A DNA stretch of 64,000 bases from Paguma larvata (GCA_030068075.1 CM057823.1:18076485-18140484); one strand, 5' to 3'. Positions 24,651 through 36,682 are shown, counted from the first letter of the stretch. Numbers and translations: made by a program. Notes: a model not told the origin generated them from the letters alone.

Positions 24651-24938
24651 TGAAAGAGAGATAGAAAAAAAAAAAAAAAGATAGATTTTATCTTAGGAGA
24701 GAAAAAAAAATTAACAACCTTACTGCAACTAAATGTTTTATGAGAATCACCAGCAGAATTATCTTTACCCAATCTGTCTTTCCTTCACGTTGTCCATTGG
24801 CCAGGATAGATAGTAATGTAATGATAAAAACAGGCTGACTGGAGACAGACCCTTCTTAGTCCATGGTATTGGTTATACACATTCACATAGATGCATCTCC
24901 CTCTCAACCTTGTTTGCCTCTCAATAGGAATATGTGTT

Positions 24939-25164
24939 AGGTCGCCTGGGTGGCTCAGTCGGTTAAGCGTCCAACTTCAGTTCAGATCATGATCTCATGG
25001 CTTGTGAGTTCAAGCTCTGCATCAGGCTCTGTGCTGACAGCTCAGAGCCTGGAGCCTGCTTCAGATTCTGTGTCTCGCTCTCTCTCTGCCCCTCCCCTGC
25101 TCAAGTTATGTCTTTCTCTCTCTCCTTCAAAGATAAATAAACATTAAAAAAAAATTTTTTTTAA
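24939..25164 (+). mobile_element. CAN-SINE (felid type)
   Basis: Head 'ggtcgcctgggtggctcagt', 'gtgagttcaagctctgcatc' B box region, full CT-rich segment and tail. Target duplication aggaatatgtgtt (24926-24938) and aggaatatgtttt (25165-25177), 12 of 13 matching. It has lost the first bases of the usual GGGGCGCC start. Confidence 0.95.
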
Positions 25165-25177
25165 AGGAATATGTTTT

Positions 25178-25977
25178 ATGGTAAATAGTGGTCATCATAT
25201 CATTCAGATACCAAAATACAACATACCCTTTGAGTTGTTTTTATATCTATATACTCAGATATCGCAACCTGAATGCATGGCATGGATTTACTTTTAAACC
25301 TATACTAAAGATCACTTAAACTGGTTCCTGCTTGGATAACAGAACTGGGGAGTCCATTCTTGAGAAATACTGTCCCATTACTGGCCAGCTTTGTTAGAAT
25401 TTTTTCCCTTTACATTAGACCTAAACTTCTCCCAGTAAATTTCACACCATTGCTAATGCTGAAATGCAAACAAATTCTTAACCTTACACAATAAAAAAAA
25501 AATTGAAGGTAATATGTCAGAGAGCTCAGGCATTCACCATATTAGAAATATACTAGTTTGACCTCTTTATAAAACCATGGGTCTTCTTTAGCTACAGTTT
25601 TTTTTTTTTATCATCTTCATGGTAAGGTATGTACATCCTATTTTACTCTAGTTTATAAACTGCTTCAACTAACAAATCTCATTCTGTGACATCATCTGTG
25701 TGGCCAACTTTTATCACTTCCTCTTTTCCCCCCCTGTATGAAATCTCACCTATTGAGGGAAAAAAATTAAATATTGAATGGTCTCCAAGACTTTCCATTC
25801 TTGAATATAAGAAGGCTATAGATGTTTCCATTAGGGCTATCAATCCTATTTGGATGAAGAGAGTGTTGTGCTTTATGGGTTAGAGGTTTGCCTTCCAGTC
25901 TGGATTTATGATTTAGAAAGCAAGTCAATCTGCTATTAACCGACCTCCGACACACACACGCTGTAAGGGGAGTGACC
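25178..25977. other. Unique AT-rich sequence, no gene seen
   Basis: No repeat or exon recognised. T- and A-runs lie at about 25493 and 25601. Confidence 0.5.
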
Positions 25978-26245
25978 ATTGATTCATCATTTATCGCACA
26001 ACTAATATATCCCAAGCAATGTTTCAAAACTTAGCAGGAAATGAGATGAAAAATACATCTACTTTCACATTTCCCTATGAGAAATGGGTAGCATCAGACA
26101 ATAAATTAACAAGAAAAATAGTGACCTAGGCTATACAGAGAATTAAATAGGTAGAGGTCAGGGTGGCTGCTGTGGAGTAAAGGAGAGAGAGGTCTCTGAG
26201 GAGATAATATTTAAACTGAGATGTGAACAAAGATTAGACTGTTTC
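25978..26245 (-). mobile_element. L2 3' end fragment, antisense
   Basis: Begins with an eroded 'attcatcatttat' terminus, then 'acaataaattaacaag' and 'gtctctgaggagataatatt taaactgagatgtgaac', which follow the complemented L2 3' UTR and C-terminal coding order. About 45 bases further on, L2 sequence of the opposite orientation begins. Confidence 0.6.
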
Positions 26246-26289
26246 ATGTCTGTACCTACACTGAGTTTAGCCTGGAGAGAAACACAGGA

Positions 26290-27490
26290 CCATGCTTAAA
26301 TTCAGGATCACAGATTTCTACGGGACCCTTGACACTGTTGACGTTCATATTAACATTTTTCTAGTCCATTTCATACCTACTTTTTTCCAAACCTCCAACG
26401 CCTCCTTTCCTCACTCTCTGCTGAGGCCCCAGCCTTTTATATTACTGGGAAAACACAAGCAGCCATGGGAGCCATGTTCTCCAGGGGCTACCACCACATC
26501 TACCTGCTTACGCTGCCTTGTCTCCTGTGGCTCCCGATGAGCCTCCTGGGCTCCTGCACAAGGCTCTTCCTTCCACTCCTGCACCAGATGCTCAGCTCTC
26601 TAGCTTTTCCTAAGATGCCTTCAGCTCCACCCCCCTGTCTCTCCTCCATCTTATCCAGTCATCCTAATCAATCCAGTCATCAGTCCAGCCTGGCTGAAAA
26701 CAGAAACCATGTCTCATCACACACAGTGGCTTACAATGACCACAAAGTTCACTGAGATCTAGCTTTGGTACTTGAGGAATTTAGCTCCTCTTCTCCTGTC
26801 TCTCTTTCACGTTTGGCCTCTTCACTGTTCCTCGAACAAGGCAGAGCACACTTCCACCTCAGGGCCTTTGCACTTTGGATTTTCTTCTGCCTTGACCTGT
26901 CTTCCTCCAGATTTCTAGGGCTCAACCCCTCCTCCTGTGTTCTTTGTTCAAATGTTACTTGTGAGTTATTCCCTACACTCTATTTAAAATCTGCACTATT
27001 ACCCTGCCATTTACTGTATTTCCCGCTAGCTTTCTCTTTCTCTTTTCAGATTTATCATTAACTGAAACACAGTAGGTTTCATTTACTTATGTCACGTGTA
27101 GTCTGCCCTCACACACACTCCACTACAATATAAGTTCTATGAGATCAGGATTTTTTTTAAGTTTATTTTCGAGAGAGGGGTGGGACAGAGAGAGAGAGAG
27201 AGAGAAAGTGAGGGGGGGCAGAGAGAGAGGGAGACACAGAATCTCCCTCTGAGATTGCATGCTCTGAGCTGTCAACACAAAGCCCGACGTGGGGCTCGAA
27301 CTCCTGGACTGCGAGATCCGTGACCTGAGCCGAAGTTGGACGCCTAACCGATTGAACCACCCAGGCGCCCTGAGAGCAAGATTTTCTAAACTATTTTGTT
27401 GTTTAGTTTTATTATGGATTTACCCTCATATTATAGAAAAATCCTGGCATGCAGAAGGTCTCACTAAATATTTGTTGAATGCATGCAAGA
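26290..27490 (+). mobile_element. L2 LINE, ORF2 C-terminal region and 3' UTR
   Basis: Plus-strand L2 landmarks: 'tcagggcctttgcactttgg', 'ttctttgttcaaatgttact', 'aagttctatgagatcagga', and after the SINE 'ctcactaaatatttgttgaa' at the terminus. Open frames at 26465-26755 and 26765-27061 are L2 shadows, not host genes. The SINE at 27155-27370 splits it just before the 3' end. Confidence 0.8.
27155..27370 (-). mobile_element. CAN-SINE (felid type), antisense
   Basis: GA-rich stretch with an extended (GA)n tract, 'gtggggctcgaactcctgga' B box complement and 'gaaccacccaggcgccc' head complement. Target duplication tgagatcaggatttt (27140-27154) and tgagagcaagatttt (27371-27385), 13 of 15 matching. It sits inside L2. 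Confidence 0.94.
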
Positions 27491-27494
27491 AGCT

Positions 27495-27640
27495 AGTTTG
27501 CAAGGTTTGTGGGAAGGAATACTCCAGGCAGAAGGAAGAGCTCAAAGTCCCCCATGAAAGGGAAGAGCTTGGTGTATTTGAGAAAAACAGAGGACCATAT
27601 GGCTAGAGCAGAAGAGGAGAGGGGTAGAATGGTCCAAGAT
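27495..27640 (-). mobile_element. L2 internal fragment, antisense
   Basis: Immediately after the plus-strand L2 terminus the sequence switches to complemented L2 coding sequence: 'gaatactccaggcagaagga', 'gagcttggtgtatttgag' and 'tggctagagcagaagagg'. This is a separate L2 piece joined tail to tail with the preceding one. Confidence 0.65.
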
Positions 27641-28148
27641 ACTTCTTCCTGAAGAAGTAAGGCTCGAAAAACCCAACAGTCTTTCCTAGACCCTGAGTAT
27701 TGCCTGTCATTCCGATGCTTTTCTCCCTCCACTGGATAGGGCTCCCAGTCGATAAGTAGTGAATGAACTATACATTTCAACTGTGGCACTTTGGGAACAC
27801 CATATCTTCTGCTATTAATGGCCCTCACACAATCTGCTGTAGGACTACAACATTACTTTGGCCCTTGAGAGTCATGCCCTGCTGGGTTCTGCTTTCTTCT
27901 CCTTGCCCGTCGCCTTTTTTCTGAAAACCCAGCCATTTTTGTGGGTGAACTTTCTCCTACAGTGACACAGCCAGTCGAAAAGCTCTTATTTTTCTAACAA
28001 ACTCTCCTAGGGAGGTGGTCACTGGGCCTTCCATCTTTCCCTCTAACTGGAAAATAAGATTACATTTTTAATGTAAAATTGATGATTCCTCACAAATAGA
28101 GGAATAGTTCTAGCATGTTTGATTTCACTGGAATTTATCATCAAGAAC
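27641..28148. other. Unique sequence, no gene seen
   Basis: The interval between the L2 fragments and the ERV-like block. No feature recognised. A 111-codon minus frame (27493-27828) overlaps the L2 piece and has no domain. Confidence 0.5.
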
Positions 28149-28647
28149 TGTCAAGAATTTGAGATTTTATCCCACTTGCAAGCTAACAAGTTTGCCTGAC
28201 ATATTTTCACGTATGTAGGTAGAAGCCATCAGAGTCTTCATCATAAAGGATAGTTTATTACTCAAAGTAGTAACTGTAGCCAGAATAACTCTATTTTTTC
28301 CTGCTTGTTTTCCAAGCTCCAACTCCAAGACAGCAACACAAAGAAGGCCAGAGGAAGCCCCTACATAAAATGGGTTGAATTACAGGACAAGAACCCTAGG
28401 CCTTTGGAATCCCTACTTTTTATCATGGGCAGTGAACACGTTTGCCCTTTGCTCAAGAAGGAAACATTACCTTTATTATACTGGTGAATATGTCTGTCCT
28501 TTAGTCCAGAAGGACAAACTACCTCTGTCTTCCATGGCTGTTGTCTGTACAAATATCCTTTAGAAGCCAATTCAGGACAAAGGGATATCATTGCCTTACA
28601 AGATGTACAGGAATGTGAGAGGCTCGTGAAGATTTAATTCCTAACAA
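28149..28647 (-). mobile_element. Candidate 3' LTR of the ERVL-like element
   Basis: On the minus strand it carries AATAAA about 100 bases upstream of the terminal cttgaca. It shares scattered similarity over its length with the block at 32650-33115, including the 'gggcagtgaacacgtttgcc' region. The outer (5') boundary is uncertain. The two copies are very diverged, indicating great age. Confidence 0.5.
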
Positions 28648-30029
28648 TATCTGCCCCTCATTTCTAACCAATACTGGCTTCTGATAAACTTTCCATATGC
28701 TACTCTGACAGCTGCTCTGTTATCTGACAGAGGCTGGGACAAATCCTTCATCTTATGTAGCATTTTATTGAGACTATTAGCAACAGGACTCCAAACAGCA
28801 GTAGCGATCTTAATCATGACCTCTGGAATCCCAGATCCAATCACTTGAACAAATCCCATAAGCCATCGGAGTTTCCTGCAGAAGGCCAGATAGTGTGCTC
28901 TCTCCATTTCTGTACTGATCTTTCTATCTGGCTGAAAACACTGGTCCATGCACAGCAGGACTAGGTACTAGCATTTGCATACCCTCTGCTTTGGCTCACA
29001 AGCAGAAGGGATAGGCCAATTCCGTCTTCCTAACAACTCTGGCCAATGAGAAGAAACTGATCTGACAGTCTTCCAGGGCAAAGCTTATATCACTTCGGCT
29101 AAAGTCAGAGACAAATTTTATTATTTCCAATTGGACAATTCCCCATGTATAGATTATTGCCTGCAGGTTGCATATAAATAACGTGTCATTTACTCCTCCA
29201 GGAAACTCTCTTCATTAACCAAGGTGGCCTCATTTGGACAGATCTGTCATCCAAGAGCTCTCAAGTCTGCCTGTAAGGGATGAGTCACCATGTTTTCAGG
29301 AGGGAGATAAGAAATGCTTGTCTTCGTATAAGCAGCATGGAGCTGGCAGGACATGGTGCTTTGGAAACAGAGTTGTGGACGTTAGTCAGAGCACCCCCCA
29401 AGTACTAACTATACCAGTTATTATGCAAAGGTTGCAGGGCCTTTAACGTAGCTTCCAGCTGACTGGTGAATGCTAGGGCTAGCCATCCAATTTCAATAAC
29501 ATAATCAACTATTCTTTGGGAGGGACTCCTTGAGGTCAGTGGTTCCAACCTGTCCTTTGGGTTTATACCACCAGCTAAGTACCATTTGTCTACCCCAAAA
29601 AATGCCCCAAAGTCAGATGAACAGACTGGAACAGCAACAGTGCAAACTGAAAATACATCAACAGTGCTGAAGCACCATCAACAGTCCTGCAAGAGGCTCG
29701 AAGTTCAATGAAGCTAGTCTTCCAGGAGTAGAGAGGACCGACACTCCAAACAGTGTGACCCTCCTCGATCTGGAGACAAACTTTCAGCATGAGTCACAAG
29801 CCTGACTTGCATTAGTTTTATCTGCATCAGAAACACAGAGTCCCTTGCTTGGTACCCAGTGTATATTGGTGGATGTGTTACCGTGCCCAGTATCATGATA
29901 GTCCAGGAAGCAGAAGTGATAATCTCGTGCTTAATTCCAGTTTAGTCCCCTCAAAGAACAGGCTCTTACTGTGTGTCTACATGAGAGACCCAGACTGATT
30001 AGTAGCTATGAATATTTCCCCAGTTTTGG

Positions 30030-30215
30030 ACCTCAGAAAGGGGTATTTTTAATCCGCCAATCTGTAGTTTTGCAAGTGTCACAATAAACAGCCATGCCAT
30101 TGGGAACAGTCTCAGAGTCAGTAAAAATGTAACAGAGTTCACCAAGGATAGTAGCAGCCAGAGCTATACGAATGGCCTTGAGTTACGTCCACTGACTGGT
30201 GTGAACCACATACTT
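30030..30215 (-). pseudogene. RNase H remnant of the ERVL-like pol
   Basis: Minus-strand translation gives a short RNase H-like series: a Q-W pair followed by a stop, then L-K-A-I, then I-F-T-D-S-E-T-V-P-N-G, then W-R-I-K-N-T-P. The TDS triad and the downstream W-IK--P segment match the spacing of class III ERV RNase H. Stops occur after the Q-W pair and after the W-IK segment, so it cannot be translated as a unit. This motif is the main evidence for the class assignment. Confidence 0.6.
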
Positions 30216-31243
30216 TTTCTGTAAAGCTACTACTGAGATGAAACAGCCCCAGCAGCCTAGTTATACTAGTGGGTTTCAGCTTAGCCAAACCATCAGTGGA
30301 CCAGGCCTACATGTTTAAGAAACAAGACATACCAGGAGCTATCAACCTGTGTAATGGAGTCAATGACTCTTAAAACGTCTGCATCTGCTGAGGCTGTGGG
30401 AGGAACAATTAAATCCAACTGGTGATCACTGGCTGCAAACCTCTAGCTCCTATGAGCTTTTCCTGCCGATGCTGCAAGGCTGTTGTATGCAGCTGTTGCA
30501 GCTCTTATTTTACTTCCTTACTTTTGAGTCCTTCGTCAAGACTACCATTTTCGTTCCAAGATGTGGTCCTCCTTCTGTGGCACCAGCCAGGGGAAGATGG
30601 GGATGCAACGTGGGGAGGAATTTCCAGGTTCCACTAGTGGTTTTCTGCACGTGGCTCTTTTCAATCAAGAGAAGCGCCCCCGGCACCATGGGACAGGGGA
30701 GTACAATGATCACAGGTCAATTTCTAGTGTACATTCAGATGTAGAAACATAACAACAACAGAACACACAATAGGCACAAGGGTTACAAGAACTCCGTTTC
30801 CCTGCTGTGAGGTCTTTCCAAACATGGTCAGCTGCATGGAGGCGCCTTTTCCTTCCACTGGCCTGTTTACACTTCTCCCTGAGGCAACAATACCCAAAAG
30901 CCAGGAAAGCTGAAATTCTTCCCCGTTCAAAATTCCCAACCGTATCCAGGTAGGTGGATACTGTCTTTGATTCCCACTTGGGGAAGGGGACCTCAACTTA
31001 CCTCTGATGGTCTTCCTCAATGTAGCTGAGGTCAGCACAGAAGAACACTGGAGGACCCCGTGAGCGCAAGGAAGGAGGCTCTGTGGTGTTCACCAAGGCT
31101 TCCATTTACCTCCAGTTCTGAGCGGTGTAACAGCAGCAGTGGTTCAACCAAAGGAACTTTGAGTGTTTTCACCCCACCCAGTACTCTATCCTGGGGGTGA
31201 GGTACTCTTGCTTGTAGTGGGAAGTCCCTCCACTCAGCGGCCC

Positions 31244-31675
31244 TGTTGATGTCCTATGAAGCGGGGCCCAAGAGCAAATGGCCAAGAAAGAATTCTTGAG
31301 ATGTTTTCGGTGCAAAAAACATGTTTTTGTTATAGCACAAAGACAGGAGCCGTGGGAGGCAAGAGCTGCACTGGAAAGGTGAGAAGCCGCTGGTTATATG
31401 CTTTTAAGTTTGTGGAGAGGGAGGAGGATAGAGATAAATAATCTCTCAAGGGATTTCTGCATGTTAAAGAACTACAGGATCCTGGGGACTTGGCTATTAT
31501 TGTCAAGATAAGGTTGTTTTCCATCTCCAGCAAAACATTAGCGGTAAGGCAGTTGTGAGTTCCTTGAGGAATATCTTAGCCCCGAGTCATGGGGGGTCCA
31601 GTGCGGGGTGTTAGCTTGTGCTTTGCGCTCAGCTTGCCTTTCGCTCCCTCATCACCTTCATGCTGCTTCCCGACA
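31244..31675 (-). mobile_element. Solo LTR (ERV1-like) inside the older ERV
   Basis: On the minus strand it starts TGTCGGGAAGCAGCATG and ends CATAGGACATCAACA, about 432 bp. It has a TATAACC promoter-like site at about 31390-31396, a probable R region, and a 'caagaattctttcttggcc' U5 block. Tetranucleotide flanks are GCCC and GCAC (3 of 4). It interrupts the ERVL-like internal region and is better preserved than its host, so it is younger. Family assignment is inferred from termini and layout. Confidence 0.6.
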
Positions 31676-32649
31676 GCACCACTAAGTTTGCGCGCAGGCT
31701 AACTCACAGTTGGCGCAAATGCAGCCACTTTTTAAAGGTGTCTACTTTAATATGGGAAACCTGGGACTCTACTCCTACACTAACATCTCTTAATCTCTTG
31801 CCTCATCTCCACGTAAGGGCTCGGGAAGTTTCTCATTCTCCAGTGGGTCTCCTTAATCAGCATTGTAAACCCAATTCAGGTGAGCAAAGATTACTATTCA
31901 ATGTCCTTTCTATGGTTGCCCCAGGACTTTGCCTCAGAGAGATCTGCCTTAAAGGGCGAACACGTTCCTAGTGCAGCCAGGATCCACTGCAAAAAAAGGG
32001 AAACAAAAATGCCTCAACTCAACAACAAGCCAGCCTCTGAGGCCCACACTGTTGTCCTCAAACAGATCTACAGCCGGCATCGTAGACCGAAGGGGGCATT
32101 GGGCTAAGATGGCCCAGCTGCTGCCACTCTTCCTTTACAAGCCCCTGACTCTCACACCCCAAGGGAACCAGCCAAGATTCTAAGAATTAGCTTAGTTTCT
32201 CCTCACAGTAGTCTCACATTTCCCTCTTCTTACATTTCGTGTAGACACACAACTGTAAGTGTTGCCTGAAAAGGGTAGGAAATTTCTGCCTGCCCAGGGT
32301 GAATCTTAGCCCCGGTTGTTATGATGCAGTGGACATGGGCTGGCCATCATGTTCTCAAGGAAGTTCTCTGCCTCAAGGAACGTCAACCACAACGACATAC
32401 CACTTAGGCAATGGTTTTTGGCCTGCTTCCTAATAGTCTCAGCCTATAGCCACTTCCCCAGTATCCCCTCATTAATGGTCAGTGCTGAAGGACCATTTAT
32501 TGTCCAACTGATCACACAGTCTGGTCAACATATTTACTACCAATTCCCATAGACTCCCCTCACATGTTGTTCATCAGCCCAGGAGGTCCTCATTCTTCAT
32601 CTTCTAGCAAGGCAAGTCTTCGTCAGCATCCTACTCTCCTTGCCAAAAC

Positions 32650-33115
32650 TGTCAAGGACTATGAGTGGTCTGAAATATCATCCTACTTGCGAGCTAACAA
32701 GTTAGCCTGCCACAGCTTCATAGATCTTGGCAGATGACATGAAACTTCTGGTCAGAGATGAAAGATAGATGATTACTTAAAGCAACAGTAGTAGGAGTGT
32801 TTGCATTTTTTTGCCAGTTTCCTGAGCTCCAGTTCCCACAGGGCCACACAAAGAAAACCAGAGGATACCAGCCAGTGTAGTGGGTTGTACTACCAAAGAG
32901 GATCCACAAAACCAATTTTTTTTAATAATGGGTAGTAGGCATGTTTGACCTTTGTTCCAAGGAGACACACTCCTCTTCTTCCAAGACTCTAAGTAAATTT
33001 GTCATCGGCTGTAAGAGACACAACTATCTCTAAGGCTATTCCCTAAATAGACAGTTCACGACAGTCAGTGCCTTGCTTTTAAGAGTTGCAGAAGAATAAG
33101 AGAGTCACACCAAAC
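32650..33115 (-). mobile_element. Candidate 5' LTR of the ERVL-like element
   Basis: Partner of the block at 28149-28647 (see the provirus entry). The shared features are the TGTCAAG plus-strand start, the 'gagctaacaagttagcctg' stretch and the 'catgtttgacctttgttcc' region. I could not recognise a clear primer-binding site next to it. Confidence 0.5.
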
Positions 33116-33299
33116 TAGCTCTTTGTAGCTCTTCTCTGACCACACCACTTGGAAACTGCATAGATAATGCTTTCTTCTGAGGTGAACCTAATTTAAAGCA
33201 ATGCTGCTGATATGACTACTTATCCTCAGCCTCTAGTATCTGCCAGCTTGCCAACCTGCTGTATAGAATGTAGAAATTCCTAAGGTGCCTTCTCAATGA

Positions 33300-33840
33300 T
33301 TCATGCACACCTTGGCAGTCATGGCACAGCTGTAGTGACACCTCTCTTACCTTTCATCCTTGTAACTTATTCATTCCATAACTTTGAGACTGCACCTCCC
33401 ACTTCCCTTTACCCACTTTGCCTGTCCCCTCTAGCAACTACCAGTTTTTTCTCTGTATTTCTGGGTCTGTATCTGCTTTTTGTTTGTTCATTTGTTTAGT
33501 TTTTTAGATTCCACATATGAGTGAAATATGTCTTTCTCAGTCTGACTTATTTCACTTAGCATAGTACCCTTTTACCTCCATCCATGTTGTTGCTAATGAC
33601 AAGATTTCATTTTTTTAAAGCTGGGTAATATTTCATTATATTATGTGTGTACATAATGTGTACATATACATAATCGTCTTTATCCATTCATCTATCAATG
33701 GACACTTGGTTTACTTTCATATCTTGACTATCGTAAATAATGCTGTGATAAATATAGGGGTGCATCTATCTTTTTGAATCAGTGTTTTGGGTTTTTTTTG
33801 GTAAATACCCAGTAGCAAAACCATTCTTGTCTAATACAAG
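33300..33840 (-). mobile_element. L1 3' end, antisense
   Basis: Complemented L1 3' sequence: 'gcaactaccagttttttctc', 'gattccacatatgagtgaaa', 'ccatccatgttgttgctaat', 'atcaatggacacttggttta' and 'gtaaatacccagtagcaaaa'. 5'-truncated in the ORF2 C-terminal region and diverged. It contains a TGTGTACATAATG-rich simple stretch at about 33641-33673. Confidence 0.88.
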
Positions 33841-34963
33841 AAACATGCACAATTTTATTCTTAATTTGATACATTTTTCTTTGGCTTCTACTGATCTTCT
33901 CCCCTACCCTAGAATTCTCACATGCTTGGTCTAAAAACCCCAAACAATGCAGTTAGGGACTACTCCAGTCATTTAAGCATCCGTACAATATTTACTGAGC
34001 TCCTACCATGTGCCCAGCCCTGTTCTAGCCACTGAGGACAAAACTATGAAAATCAGCAAGACTCTTACTCTCATGAGCACACATTCTATAGGAGTAAATA
34101 CCAAAATAAATAAGTGTAGGGCCAATGTAATGGAGAAAAATAAAACAACATATGAAAACAGGTGGTGCTGAATTAAAATGATAAGGCTATCTTATAAGAT
34201 GGTCAAAGAAGTCATCTGTGGTAAGGTGATATTTGAATGTAGACCTAATTAAGCCATGTTGCCCACCCACTATCTCAGGTGAAGGGAGAAGCAAAATGAA
34301 AAGCCTTGGACCTGGGCTTGCTTGGTGTTTTTGAGCCACAAAACACTAGTGTGGCTGGGGCAGAACGAGGACAGAGTCGTGCAGTGGGAGATGAGATCCA
34401 GGAGGAACCAGGAGGAGGGAGTGAGGGGGTGCCTGTGGAGGTGCTTGTAAGCCATTGCCTTGGCCTTTGGATTTTACTGAGTGGAAAGTCGACAGAGTGT
34501 TTTGGGCGTGACATGGTCAGGCTTATACTTTAAAAGGATTACTGGCTATTGTAAGGAGAGCGACTAAGCGAAATAAAAGGGAAAATGTAGAGGCAGAGAA
34601 TCCAACAAGGAGGCATTTCATTAAATTAAGTGAGAGATGATGAAGGCTGAAACAGGAGGAAGACAGAGGAGGTGGTCGGATTTCCCATCCGTGTAAGGAT
34701 AGTGTGCTGATGGCTTGCACATGAGAGAGTAGGCAGTCCTGGATAACCGCAGGGTTTCTGTGTTTGTTTGTTGTTTTTCCCTAAGCAACTGCAGGAAAAG
34801 AGCTTTCATATACTGATCTGGGGACAACTGCCAGAATTGAAATGGAGCAGGGGAGGGTGAGTGAGGAATCAGGAGCCCGGTTTTAGGTGTGCTAATGTTG
34901 AGATAGCGCATACAGTAGACAGTGGGTATATAAATCTGGAGATCAGAGGAGAAGTTGTAGGGG

Positions 34964-35430
34964 TGAAAACATTTTTCCTTCCTCCCTCCTCTGTTCTCTG
35001 GCTAGCGTAACAATAAAGTTGACATGAGACAGATTAATAAGAGAAAAAAATTAATTTTATAAGTACATGAAACACGAAGAAGTGACCAAAGCAGGCAGCT
35101 TTTAAAACTTTTAGAGAAACAATAACTTTGTGAAGACTTGACAAGACAAAGGGTTTGGGCCTGGGGTAGTTACAGAAGTAACAAGGTTTGTTTATACAGT
35201 CTTCTTGGCCCGAAAATCCCCCTCTCTGGTGATCAAGATGCCTTCTACCTGGTACTTTCACATGGGAGATTTATCTCCTGCTTTCAGGGAGGCAAAGGAG
35301 GGTCCAAGTGTCCTTCTTGTACCAGCTGATCCTTTTATTCAAAATGATCAATAGGCCAAAATGGCATGTTCTGGTCCTCTTCAATTTCCAGATAGGAGAT
35401 GTACGCTTGGGAGCTGTCAACTGTACATTA
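34964..35430 (-). mobile_element. LTR-like insertion 1 in L2
   Basis: Read on the minus strand it ends with 'cttattaatctgtctcatg' and 'tgttacgctagccagagaac', a 3' LTR pattern. An AATAAAAGG site lies near its start, and L2 sequence is recognisable on both sides. Exact ends and target duplication are not resolved. Confidence 0.5.
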
Positions 35431-35627
35431 TTGAAAGCCAGTGAGAATGGATGAGATCACTTAGGGAAGTTGTGTGTATATGGGAACTTGCAGACAGTCC
35501 CAAAGGCATTGAACCCTGAGCTCTCAGGAGATGAGGAACCATCAGCTATGTAGATTGAGGGTGGCGATGGCACTAAAGCAGGAGAACCATGCAGCTGCAT
35601 CCCAGTAGACTCTAAGCCTAGGGTGGG

Positions 35628-36045
35628 TGATGGTCCAGTGAGGCCAAAGAACTGGAGACGGCGACTGAGACATAGGTTTATTGGGGGAACTTACATATAA
35701 GGAGTCCAGAAGCTACTGACCGGACTAAGCATCGGCTGCTGGGATCTATGTGCAGCAGGTTTTTATGTCCCAGCAGCTTCCCCTAGCTACTATCAGTGGC
35801 CCTTCCTCTCCTTGCATGGCCAGGGTTTCTAAGAAGATGAAGGTGTGACTCTTGAACAATCTTTGTCACAAGAGAGATGCTCCAGGTTGTCCATCCCCGT
35901 AGCCTTTGACCTTGAACACTGAACAACATGTCTTGCTACACCTTCCGAGTGATGGGAATACAGAGGGAGGTCAGGGTTTCTACATTCTCAAGCAGTGATT
36001 AAGAAGGACATTCAGAGTATGCTTGCACAAACCAGCTACCCATCA
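35628..36045 (-). mobile_element. LTR-like insertion 2 in L2
   Basis: Termini form a perfect inverted hexamer: it starts TGATGG and ends CCATCA on the minus strand (about 418 bp). A CATAAAAAC TATA-like site lies at about 35770. AATAAA at about 35683-35690 is followed by a short U5 rich in 'ctcagtcgccgtctcc'. L2 sequence resumes on both sides. No convincing target duplication found. Confidence 0.58.
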
Positions 36046-36328
36046 TGTACCGTACAAGAACCAAAAAGATGGTGTTCTAGAAGCCAAGTGGAAGAAAAGT
36101 TTTGAAAAGGAGGAGTCATAAGCTGACTCAAATACTGCTGCTAAGTCCAGATGGCAAGGATTAAATGCTGCTCCGAGGGTTGGTCAATGCGACGTTCTTG
36201 GTCACCTTGACAAAAGCAAGTTCGGAAGTTCAAGGGCCAATGCCACAGTATTTGGAAGCAGTGAAATCAAACAAATGTTTTCAATTTTTTTTTTTTCTTT
36301 TAAAAGATACAAAGAAACAGGTAGTACC

Positions 36329-36682
36329 TGTAGGGTAGGTGGAGGCCAGAGGCAAGGAGAATGGGAAGAATCCAATCAAGCAGAATGAAGGGGACAGAAG
36401 TTTATTGAATGCACTGTAAGGAACAGTGGGCAGGACAGCAAAGGAGAGACGGTCTGCCAAGAGGCAGTGGTGGGTGCTGTGGTTAAGGTGGAAGGTGAGG
36501 AGGAATGGGAACAGATGTTCCTTTTATGGTACGTGTGTCCAGGTAAAAGTAACCCATTGGTCAGCTAGGGCCTATAGATATTTTGAGGTAGGTTGCCTAA
36601 TGGGCCCAGGGGTCACTGTGGGCCCTTCTACCTTTCTCAGGTTTTCAGTGCTCACGTTGGTTGCCTAAAAGCAGCCTCTACA
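36329..36682 (-). mobile_element. Solo LTR 3 in L2
   Basis: Minus strand starts TGTAGAGGCTGC and ends CTACCCTACA, 354 bp. A TATA box-like CATAAAAGG lies at about 36523-36531. An AATAAA in 'cattcaataaacttctgtcc' lies about 130 bases downstream, followed by a CT-rich U5. Flanking pentamers GTACC (36324-36328) and GTGCC (36683-36687) match 4 of 5, as expected for a 5-bp target duplication. L2 continues on both sides. Confidence 0.68.

Larger units (their letters stand above)
28149..33115 (-). mobile_element. Degraded ERVL-like provirus, antisense
   Basis: Two related blocks (about 28149-28647 and 32650-33115) look like the 3' and 5' LTRs. Both start TGTCAAG on the plus strand and share a diverged stretch, cttgcaagctaacaag versus cttgcgagctaacaag. 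Between them, read on the minus strand, a broken RNase H remnant lies at about 30030-30215. It carries a TDS motif (FTDSETVPNG) followed by a W-IK--P segment, as in class III (ERVL-type) elements. In-frame stops interrupt it on both sides. I could not assign gag, protease, RT or integrase with confidence, and saw no env. A younger solo LTR lies inside at 31244-31675. Non-functional. Confidence 0.6.

Noticed and set aside
24950..25147. Recurring ~65-codon frames with peptides like MAQSVKRPTSAQVMIS in many places
   Set aside because: They are translations of the CAN-SINE itself (head, B box and CT-rich region) and recur at nearly every young copy. Not genes.
26465..27061. Two adjacent plus frames of 96-98 codons
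   Set aside because: They fall in the L2 3' region and are remnants of the L2 sequence.
28641..28949. A 102-codon minus frame in the ERV-like block
   Set aside because: Lies at the 3' end of the degraded provirus. I could not match it to a retroviral domain, and neighbouring frames are broken. Not annotated as a gene.
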